From assembly GCA_030432815.1 (NCBI GenBank), contig JAUILB010000211.1, positions 1 to 5,467 of the forward strand: 5,467 nt of DNA, read 5' to 3'. The position numbers were made by a program, and so were the translations under genes. The notes beneath the pieces were generated by a model, which worked only from the letters and a program-made list of their open reading frames with translations, did no database searches and had not been told where the DNA came from. The stretch comes from Alphaproteobacteria bacterium. GTDB taxonomy: Bacteria; Pseudomonadota; Alphaproteobacteria; Sphingomonadales; Emcibacteraceae. This document shows, one piece after another, positions 1 through 4,313 of this stretch. The number at the start of each line of letters is the position of its first letter. Within the stretch, counting starts at the first letter, position 1.

Positions 1-78
1 ATAATATGCGGATCAGGACTTCCGTTTAAAGAAAAATACCGGAACAATATCCTTAAAGTTTTGGCTCTTTTACAGTTT

Positions 79-224
79 GATCAGGGGGGTGATCTTCATC
101 TTATGCTGTGGATATCCCTAACGCAGCAAAGCCCCATATTCCTGATCGTCGTGGTGAAACGTACATACGGTTTCACTGCCTTCAGAGCGGGTGGGTGTGT
201 CTCCCTCCATTATCCCACCCGCTC
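79..224 (+). ncRNA. Candidate structured RNA or 5' leader with anti-SD loop
   Basis: No convincing gene lies in 1-254. The stretch holds consecutive helices found by eye. GATCAGG (79-85) pairs with CCTGATC (141-147) and is extended by GGGG (86-89) with CCCC (132-135). These enclose a hairpin of 104-110 with 122-128 (one G-U pair). Next come a dyad, 154-163 with 166-176 (one bulged G, 2-nt centre), and a perfect 11-bp stem, 185-195 with 214-224, whose 18-nt loop contains CTCCCTCC. A run of six T follows at 241-246, 16 nt after the last stem, so it is not a textbook terminator. The element ends about 30 bp before the small membrane gene and could be an independent sRNA or a leader controlling the operon. 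I do not recognise the RNA family with certainty; no promoter could be assigned. Confidence 0.4.
185..224 (+). promoter_or_regulatory. 11-bp GC-rich hairpin displaying CUCCCUCC
   Basis: GAGCGGGTGGG (185-195) and CCCACCCGCTC (214-224) are perfect reverse complements around an 18-nt loop. The loop shows CTCCCTCC, complementary to Shine-Dalgarno sequences. It may be the 3' hairpin of the upstream structured RNA or an attenuator-like leader element ahead of the gene at 255. The T-run that would make it a classical terminator lies 16 nt further on, so termination is uncertain. Confidence 0.5.
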
Positions 225-254
225 ACATTATGAATGATAATTTTTTAAGGAATA

Positions 255-407
255 ATGATGAGCAACAAGCGACTAAAAAAAATTGAAAAAATCAAAGACG
301 AAATTCCACACATAAATATTACCCCTAATTTTACCCAGGCCATTTTAATATCCATCGCCTTTTTTGCATTGGCTATCCTGGTTTCCTACCTAACACATCC
401 GGTATGA
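255..407 (+). CDS. Small single-pass membrane protein (49-50 aa)
   Basis: This short gene has two adjacent ATG codons (255 and 258). AAGGA at 247-251 lies 6 nt before the second, which is therefore the likelier start. The product has a strongly basic, helical N-terminus (KRLKKIEKIK), a short polar stretch, then one hydrophobic segment at about residues 29-46 (AILISIAFFALAILVSYL), and ends a few residues later. It is most simply a single-span inner membrane peptide with a charged cytoplasmic head. Its TGA stop (405-407) overlaps the ATG of the next gene (404-406), the usual arrangement for translational coupling, so it appears to be the first gene of the replication-like operon. I do not recognise a family. 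Holin-like, membrane-anchor or toxin-like roles are possible but unsupported. The SD and the ATGA junction are the main evidence that it is real. Confidence 0.7.
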   Translation: MMSNKRLKKIEKIKDEIPHINITPNFTQAILISIAFFALAILVSYLTHPV

Positions 408-1189
408 CCATTATGGCAGATATGTATATGCGTAATGTGCGTGACTGGCGCGAAGCGACCTTGATGCTGAGTTTTGAGGAAAAGGGCTATTTTGATGAAC
501 TTTTAAACCTCATCTATATGTATGACGATTTGCTTCCGGATGATGACGATTTTATCTGCCGGGCGATGCCGGTTCATAAAAAAACCCATGCGAGGCTCAA
601 GGAAAAGCTGATTAACGCGGGCTTAATCGCGATTAAAAACGGGTGTTACTACAACAAAAGAGCAACTTCGGAGATCGTAAAAATCAATGAAATCTCGGAA
701 AAAAATCAGCTTAAAGCCAGGAGTAGATGGTCCAAGTCATTGAAAAACAATGAAACAAAGGATGCAGCGGCAGATACAAAGACGGCGGAAAAATTAAAAT
801 CGGCAGATGCTCCGGCAATGCTGAAAGTGAAATGTGAAAGTGAAAGTGAATATGGAAGCAAAAGAACAGAAAAGTGCACAATCGACAAGGTTCTTGACCC
901 GGACGGACCTGTCCCGGATGAATATAGGAAATTCGCAGAAGAAAAAGGGCTCGAAGACATACAAAGACGGTTTGAAGACTGGGCCGGGTGGTGGCTTGGT
1001 GAAAATGGGCGTAAAGCCGGGGCAAGAGGATGGCTTCAAACCTGGAAAACGCGGGTCCGTAGAGTTGTTGACAGGCAAATGGCTGAACTTTCCGATCAAA
1101 AGGGACAAATCGGGCATCGCCGATGTGCCACCACTGAAGGAGCGCGACTGGCGCTTGATCGACGACGAAATCGCAAGCGAAAAATATGA
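404..1189 (+). CDS. DUF1376-type phage replication-like protein
   Basis: The N-terminal region (about residues 6-95) matches my recollection of the DUF1376 (YdaU-like) family: an aromatic start (YMRNVRDWREAT), a helix with EEKGYFDELLNLIY, an acidic turn with DDDD, and a winged-helix-like segment ending in a basic 'CYYNKRATSEI'. Such proteins are common in the replication/early region of temperate phages and are thought to bind DNA. A charged, low-complexity linker (about 100-165) leads to a second helical block (about 171-225) with ARGWLQTWKTRVRR, like the C-terminal 'W..TW..W.R' block of phage replication proteins. The last roughly 32 residues are Arg-rich and look like out-of-frame translation, because the +1 frame there encodes a more natural protein; see the frame-transition finding. 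The first ATG overlaps the stop of the preceding gene; an internal ATG at 413 (MADMYMRN) is an alternative start. The exact replication role is inferred. Confidence 0.8.
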   Translation: MTIMADMYMRNVRDWREATLMLSFEEKGYFDELLNLIYMYDDLLPDDDDFICRAMPVHKKTHARLKEKLINAGLIAIKNGCYYNKRATSEIVKINEISEKNQLKARSRWSKSLKNNETKDAAADTKTAEKLKSADAPAMLKVKCESESEYGSKRTEKCTIDKVLDPDGPVPDEYRKFAEEKGLEDIQRRFEDWAGWWLGENGRKAGARGWLQTWKTRVRRVVDRQMAELSDQKGQIGHRRCATTEGARLALDRRRNRKRKI

Positions 1190-1577
1190 TAATCCGCGTA
1201 TTTCAAAGATCAAACCGCAGGATGAAGCATATTGGGCGCAAATTCTGATCCAAGGGATGGCAGCGCTTGAAGTGAGCCCGTTTGAACATACACTTACGCG
1301 CCTGACACGTTTGAAGCTTCAAAAACCGACACAGAACATGGACCCTCAGGCAACCGCCGTGTTTCTTGAGGATATATGTGATCATCTTGAAAGACGGGAA
1401 TATTCATACTTCGCGATAGACGAGGGGATCATGCGCCTGATTGAGCAGGAAGACGATCGGTTTTTCCCGACGATGAAAACCATGATTAAATATATTCATC
1501 CTGTTCACTGGAAACTGAAACGGCGGATCAGCAAGCTTCAGGAAATATTAAATCGAACCACTACTAAAACCTCTTAA
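1155..1577 (+). CDS. Putative phage replication accessory protein, C-terminal-type domain
   Basis: This reading frame is open from 834 to 1577, but its first two thirds overlap the DUF1376 gene and look like a shadow. Natural-looking sequence begins near 1107 (SGIADVPPLKERDW) and continues to the stop. The best-supported local start is TTG at 1155, with GAAGGAG at 1136-1142 upstream (12-nt spacing, slightly long), giving 140 aa. Alternatives are GTG 1125, ATG 1005, GTG 834, or no separate start at all if a frameshift joins it to the preceding gene. The product is helical and charged. The block 'YFAIDEGIMRLIEQEDDRFFPTMKTMIKYI' resembles the 'W...FFPT..EL' block in phage replication accessory or helicase-loader-like proteins; this is pattern memory, not a search. 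It overlaps the preceding gene by 35 bp and precedes the next by 22 bp, so it is part of the same operon. Confidence 0.6.
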   Translation: MIDDEIASEKYDNPRISKIKPQDEAYWAQILIQGMAALEVSPFEHTLTRLTRLKLQKPTQNMDPQATAVFLEDICDHLERREYSYFAIDEGIMRLIEQEDDRFFPTMKTMIKYIHPVHWKLKRRISKLQEILNRTTTKTS

Positions 1578-1599
1578 TGCACAGATAGAAAGCATCAAA

Positions 1600-2166
1600 A
1601 TGAAACTGAATATTGATAAGGAGGCAAAAAAAATGATCATAACCATGCTTGATAACGGTGCAAATAATGGTCGTATTTCGCTTAAGTTTCCCGGCATCCG
1701 TAAAGAACAGATTGATAAAATCAGGGGGGAAATCAACAAGGGAACCGAACAAACCAAAAAGAAGCTGAAGCGCGACCCGCTTCTGGCCATATACCGCAGC
1801 GGCGATATCGGCATTCATGAGCTTTATGCCGCAGAACATATTCGCTATGCGTTTAGCCTGATTACTTCTGATGTCACCATGCGGGTGATGGATTTCAGCG
1901 TATATATCGATAAAATCGGTGAACGACCGACAGAAAGCGAAAGTGCGCTGAAGACCAGAATTCAAAACCAGTACGGCGAATGGTTTGATGAATGCAGCAA
2001 AAAACGGATCAAGGTTGGCCCGATCATTCATGTGCTGACCGAACCCGTAACGCTTAGGGATACGGATGCATATTATTGTTTTCGGCGTGGCCGCGCACGT
2101 GGTTACCTGGTCGCCGGACTTAGGCTTTATGTGGATATGTTTAAACCGCGAAAGGGGATAAAATAA
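1600..2166 (+). CDS. Helix-turn-helix protein of a phage-like operon (188 aa)
   Basis: The N-terminus (about residues 5-46, DKEAKKMIITMLDNGAN through QIDKIRGEIN) looks like a homeodomain-type HTH. A basic linker (KKKLKRDP) leads to a helical segment at about 59-90 (DPLLAIYRSGDIGIHELYAAEHIRYAFSLI), similar in pattern to the 'DPL..L...G.I...E..AA' segment found in alphaproteobacterial prophage proteins and DUF6456-like domains. The tail is basic (FRRGRARG). A DNA-binding or regulatory role in the early module is inferred. Two starts compete. ATG 1600 keeps the whole first helix but has only a weak SD. ATG 1633 has a perfect AAGGAGG 8 nt upstream but would truncate the first helix to a 177-aa product. 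It lies 22 bp after the preceding stop and appears to be the last gene of the operon. Confidence 0.75.
   Translation: MKLNIDKEAKKMIITMLDNGANNGRISLKFPGIRKEQIDKIRGEINKGTEQTKKKLKRDPLLAIYRSGDIGIHELYAAEHIRYAFSLITSDVTMRVMDFSVYIDKIGERPTESESALKTRIQNQYGEWFDECSKKRIKVGPIIHVLTEPVTLRDTDAYYCFRRGRARGYLVAGLRLYVDMFKPRKGIK
1618..1624 (+). promoter_or_regulatory. Strong internal Shine-Dalgarno (AAGGAGG) deciding a start
   Basis: AAGGAGG lies 8 nt upstream of ATG 1633, in frame with and 11 codons inside the HTH gene that begins at 1600. It is the best ribosome binding site in the left operon. It may mark the true start, or allow a second, shorter product. Confidence 0.5.
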
Positions 2167-2174
2167 TTTTCCGC

Positions 2175-2203
2175 TTGCATAGTTATTAAGAATCGTTATT
2201 AAT
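2175..2203 (+). promoter_or_regulatory. Possible promoter overlapping a palindrome
   Basis: TTGCAT (2175-2180) and ATTAAT (2198-2203) are separated by 17 nt, giving a weak sigma70-type match whose -10 falls inside the perfect palindrome 2195-2206. If used, it would drive the mini-ORF and terminator hairpin downstream, and a protein on the palindrome would block it. The match is modest in AT-rich DNA. Confidence 0.25.
2186..2202 (+). promoter_or_regulatory. Dyad operator-like box 1 (TTAAGAA-N3-TTATTAA)
   Basis: This is the first of three related 17-bp dyads. It matches the alphaproteobacterial Irr (ICE) consensus as I recall it, TTTAGAA-N3-TTCTAAA, at 11 of 14 positions, and the 7-1-7 Fur consensus at about 10 of 14. 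AT-rich sequence makes moderate matches easy, so only the presence of three copies makes it notable. Confidence 0.3.
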
Positions 2204-2206
2204 AAC
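2195..2206. repeat. Perfect 12-bp palindrome GTTATTAATAAC
   Basis: The sequence is its own reverse complement, lies 28 bp after the end of the phage-like operon, and overlaps dyad box 1. It is a plausible binding site for a dimeric regulator or a replication-associated element. No binding protein can be named from sequence. Confidence 0.6.
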
Positions 2207-2211
2207 AGTTG

Positions 2212-2228
2212 TTAAGAATGATTCGCAA
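2212..2228 (+). promoter_or_regulatory. Dyad operator-like box 2 (TTAAGAA-N3-TTCGCAA)
   Basis: This second copy of the dyad starts 26 bp after box 1 and shares TTAAGAAT with it. It also matches the recalled Irr ICE consensus at 11 of 14 positions. Its first 12 bases (2212-2223) recur exactly in inverted orientation at 2319-2330. Confidence 0.3.
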
Positions 2229-2248
2229 TTGTTGGGAAAGGCAGGAAA

Positions 2249-2308
2249 ATGGAAAGAGACAGCGATATCATGTTTTATTCGCTTTGGTTCTGTTTTCTTG
2301 TGTTTTAA
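2249..2308 (+). CDS. Possible 19-aa hydrophobic mini-ORF (leader or toxin-like peptide)
   Basis: An ATG preceded by GGCAGGAAA opens a 19-codon frame ending in TAA. The peptide has a charged head (MERDSD) and a hydrophobic, aromatic tail (IMFYSLWFCFLVF). Size and layout resemble very small membrane peptides such as type I toxins of the Ibs class, and the frame is enclosed by a 12-bp inverted repeat, reminiscent of the 5'-3' pairing that silences some type I toxin mRNAs. A frame this short arises easily by chance and no antisense RNA promoter was identified, so translation is speculative. It could also be a regulatory leader peptide or non-coding. Confidence 0.2.
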   Translation: MERDSDIMFYSLWFCFLVF

Positions 2309-2313
2309 GCGCG

Positions 2314-2330
2314 TTTGAAATCATTCTTAA
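2314..2330 (+). promoter_or_regulatory. Dyad operator-like box 3 (TTTGAAA-N3-TTCTTAA)
   Basis: This third dyad again matches the recalled ICE consensus at 11 of 14 positions and contains the inverted copy of the box 2 core. It lies 17 bp before the terminator stem. Confidence 0.25.
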
Positions 2331-2346
2331 TTGTCTGAAACAAATT

Positions 2347-2415
2347 GCAGAGAGCCGACCTCCCGTTTAAGGCTATTCCCTCCTCACCACCTTATGAGCC
2401 GGCTCTCTGCTTTTT
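2347..2415 (+). terminator. Rho-independent terminator with anti-SD apical loop (possible sRNA 3' end)
   Basis: GCAGAGAGCCG (2347-2357) pairs perfectly with CGGCTCTCTGC (2400-2410) and is followed directly by TTTTT (2411-2415). The 42-nt interior is unusually large for a plain terminator. It contains a second stem, TAAGG (2368-2372) with CCTTA (2390-2394), and two anti-SD motifs, CCTCCC (2359-2364) and CCCTCCTC (2378-2385, in the apical loop). It can end transcription of the upstream operon. Its form also fits the 3' hairpin of an alphaproteobacterial CCUCC-loop sRNA. The loop bases 2381-2388 are complementary to the ribosome binding site of the next gene at 2464-2471. Confidence 0.85.
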
Positions 2416-2461
2416 ACTTGATCCTAAAGTGAAGCGGTATATGCTTGCGTAATAATAGCAA

Positions 2462-2470
2462 GGGGTGAGG
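2462..2470 (+). promoter_or_regulatory. Ribosome binding site GGGGTGAGG
   Basis: This purine-rich site lies 2 nt before ATG 2473, with the GGGG part at a more usual distance. It supports that start. Bases 2464-2471 (GGTGAGGA) are exactly complementary to loop bases 2381-2388 of the upstream terminator. Confidence 0.65.
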
Positions 2471-2472
2471 AA

Positions 2473-3012
2473 ATGGCTGAATTTGGCAGTACTGAAAACA
2501 TTTTCTGGTTTTGGGCCGTGCTTTTGTTTACGACACCTGCTGTGCTCCGGTTTCGGGAAACGCCAATTGTTCCCATGATATCCACATTTTTTGTATTCGG
2601 GTTTTATACCCAAAGCTACTGGATGCCGGATTTTTACGATATCGGCGATTGGCCGGGTATTATCGGTGTTTGCGCGCTTATTCTGGGGTTTTATTATTTG
2701 ACGGGTTTTATGGTTCATTATGTATATTGCCGGTCAAAATCCGAACGGCTTAATAAAGTTGGCCCTATTTTTGACGCCTGGATCAAGGGCAAATGCTATG
2801 TGATCAATGATGAATTTGTTGCTGAAATCCGCCGCTTGAAAATGTTTGAAGTGGCATGGGATGATGTTTCCCGCTTTCAGGATGGGGAGGAACTTGTCAT
2901 TAGCGATGACATTGAACGGGAACCCGAAATACTGGGTGAGGTGCGCATACACAAGGATCTTACCGAATATGAAATTGCGCGAAAAATCCTAGAAGAAAAG
3001 GGACTGCTTTGA
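2473..3012 (+). CDS. Membrane protein of unknown function with cytoplasmic C-terminal domain
   Basis: This 179-aa protein has three hydrophobic segments at about residues 11-27, 33-50 and 62-86, the last ending in a basic stretch (CRSKSERLNK). A soluble, acidic C-terminal region follows (about 95-179, with KGKCYVINDEFVAEIRRL and a charged helical end, TEYEIARKILEEKGLL). By the positive-inside rule the C-terminal domain should be cytoplasmic. No signal peptide, catalytic motif or family was recognised. The start is supported by a strong RBS. The gene follows the terminator at 2347-2415, so it probably has its own promoter within the 57-bp gap, although none is clear. Its TGA overlaps the TTG start of the next gene, implying coupled synthesis and perhaps a complex. 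Confidence 0.75.
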   Translation: MAEFGSTENIFWFWAVLLFTTPAVLRFRETPIVPMISTFFVFGFYTQSYWMPDFYDIGDWPGIIGVCALILGFYYLTGFMVHYVYCRSKSERLNKVGPIFDAWIKGKCYVINDEFVAEIRRLKMFEVAWDDVSRFQDGEELVISDDIEREPEILGEVRIHKDLTEYEIARKILEEKGLL

Positions 3013-3293
3013 ACGAAATTTTTCTTGCCGTTGTTATTTTTATTATCCCGTTTTTGGTTGCGCTTTATATCTGGCGCGATGATCAACCGAGGCAGGCGGT
3101 TTATTATATTTGTTTCAGTGTATCGACGCTTGCGTTGATTATCGTCCTGCTTGCGAAGGATATATATGCCGCAATAATGCCGATCGGGCTTTTTCTGGCG
3201 AGTACGAGCTTTTTTGCCGGCGTTTATGCGTCGGTGATAGTAAGAAAAGTACGAAACAAGGATGATGATCCTACTGCAAATGATCTTTCATGA
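3009..3293 (+). CDS. Small three-pass membrane protein with TTG start
   Basis: This 94-aa protein has three hydrophobic segments, at about residues 4-22, 30-49 and 53-79, and a short charged C-terminus (RKVRNKDDDPTANDLS). It starts at TTG 3009-3011, which shares bases with the TGA stop (3010-3012) of the preceding membrane gene. AAAAGGG lies just upstream as a possible SD. No in-frame ATG precedes the first transmembrane segment, so the TTG start is the natural choice. The family is unrecognised. The tight coupling suggests it works with the 179-aa protein, for example as partner subunits, but this is inference. Its last 23 bp overlap the 3' end of the opposite-strand Sel1 gene. Confidence 0.65.
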   Translation: MNEIFLAVVIFIIPFLVALYIWRDDQPRQAVYYICFSVSTLALIIVLLAKDIYAAIMPIGLFLASTSFFAGVYASVIVRKVRNKDDDPTANDLS

Positions 3294-4206
3294 AGGCATT
3301 GAAACGTTCCTGTGCTTCGTTTACTTCTGCGTCACTTAGCTCATCTTCAAGGTAGGCACGGTTTTGTTGAAGCCGTTCAAGCGTTTGCGGCGTTAACTGC
3401 CCGCCGGGCATTGTAGAACTTATTTCTGTACCAAGCATAATCCACATCAACGCATCAACCGGGTCTTTATCACGGCCACTCCCAAGATAGGCATACTCGG
3501 CCATGTAGGCCGCTGCTTCGGCCTTTCCTTCGATGAAAGCACGTTCAAAATAGTCGGCGGCAGCGTTGAGATCCTTAGCTTTTTGTTCACCGTTATGATT
3601 TATCAGACCCATTGTAAATAGCGCTTCATGGTTATTTTGCTCTGCGGCCTTTTGAAGCCACATATTGGCAACGGTATCATCCTGAGCCACGCCGTCACCG
3701 GACGCATACATGCTGGCAAGGTTATATTGCGCACGGCTGTCACCGGCATCCGCGGCTTTCATATACCAAAGGCGCGCTTGATCGAGATTTGTTTTTGTGC
3801 CGATCCCATAATGATAGGCACTGGCCAGTTCAAACTGACTGTCCAGTTCATTTTGTTTTGCGGCCTGCTCAAACCAGATAAACGCCTTTTCTTCATCTTT
3901 GGTTAGGTTTCCAAGACCGAATTTATACCCGATCCCGATATTTCGCTGGGCAATGGGATCACCAAGTTCTGCCGCTTTAAGCATCCATTCGTTGGCCTTT
4001 TCATCGCTTTTCATCACATGAAGACCATCAGCATAATAAAGTCCGACCATCACCATGGCTTCGGTGTTGCCGGCCTTCGCTTCGTTTAGGTATTCACCAA
4101 AGGCAAGGCGGTAATTTTCTTCGTCATGGGCCTTGTTTGCAGTTTCCATATCGGCAAGGGCAGGGGTTGCCACAGTGAGCAAAAGGGTAAATATCAGCTT
4201 TTTCAT
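3271..4206 (-). CDS. Secreted Sel1-repeat (tetratricopeptide-like) protein
   Basis: The 311-aa product begins with a clear signal peptide (MKKLIFTLLLTVATPALA, cleavage likely after residue 18). It continues with tandem Sel1-like repeats of about 36 residues at roughly 46-81, 82-118, 119-155, 156-191, 192-227 and 228-262. Typical signatures are 'A...LG..Y..G.G...D...A..W...AA..G', for example DSRAQYNLASMYASGDGVAQDD. The last 50 residues form a Gln/Glu-rich helical tail (LTPQTLERLQQNRAYLEDEL). Sel1 repeats form an alpha solenoid that binds other proteins. Members serve as adaptors in envelope or signalling complexes, so a periplasmic protein-protein interaction role is likely; the partner is unknown. 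GAGG (4215-4218) lies 8 nt before the ATG. The 98-bp gap to the AhpD-like gene upstream is AT-rich and probably contains a promoter. Confidence 0.9.
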   Translation of the reverse strand: MKKLIFTLLLTVATPALADMETANKAHDEENYRLAFGEYLNEAKAGNTEAMVMVGLYYADGLHVMKSDEKANEWMLKAAELGDPIAQRNIGIGYKFGLGNLTKDEEKAFIWFEQAAKQNELDSQFELASAYHYGIGTKTNLDQARLWYMKAADAGDSRAQYNLASMYASGDGVAQDDTVANMWLQKAAEQNNHEALFTMGLINHNGEQKAKDLNAAADYFERAFIEGKAEAAAYMAEYAYLGSGRDKDPVDALMWIMLGTEISSTMPGGQLTPQTLERLQQNRAYLEDELSDAEVNEAQERFNAFMKDHLQ

Positions 4207-4294
4207 CTTTTAAACCTCATGTTCTTACTCATTAATAACTCAATATATCAAAATTATGCCAGAAATTAGATGAACAGAGGATGACTAATGCGTT

Positions 4295-4313
4295 CATACA
4301 ACGCTTATGTATG
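4295..4313 (-). repeat. Short hairpin at the end of the AhpD-like gene
   Basis: CATACA (4295-4300) and TGTATG (4308-4313) are exact reverse complements around a 7-nt loop that includes the stop codon of the minus-strand gene. No T-run follows, so it is at best a weak mRNA 3' structure and not a convincing terminator. Confidence 0.3.

Larger units (their letters stand above)
2212..2330. repeat. 12-bp perfect inverted repeat flanking a mini-ORF
   Basis: TTAAGAATGATT (2212-2223) and AATCATTCTTAA (2319-2330) are exact reverse complements, 95 bp apart. In RNA they could form a 12-bp helix closing off the mini-ORF at 2249-2308. In DNA they could be two copies of a regulator site, since each lies within one of the dyad boxes. 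Confidence 0.6.

Noticed and set aside
1..237. Frame 1 is open from the left edge to TGA 235-237 and could be the end of a gene.
   Set aside because: It has no visible start, its translation is not protein-like, and it runs through the perfect hairpin and other helices that better explain the sequence.
834..1154. Upstream extension of the accessory-protein frame back to GTG 834.
   Set aside because: It overlaps the conserved DUF1376 gene, and the translation is Lys/Gly-rich shadow sequence until about 1107; only the later part looks natural.
711..1213. Minus-strand open frames opposite the DUF1376 gene (706-960, 711-1025, 794-1213).
   Set aside because: They are Ser/Phe/Leu-rich mirror images of the charged plus-strand gene, with no SD or recognisable domain.
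1564..2031. Minus-strand 155-aa frame opposite the HTH gene.
   Set aside because: The plus-strand frame has an SD, operon spacing and an HTH-like pattern; the minus frame is a shadow.
2392..2718. Minus-strand 108-aa frame overlapping the terminator and membrane gene.
   Set aside because: It would run through the terminator region and oppose a gene with strong RBS and clear membrane segments.
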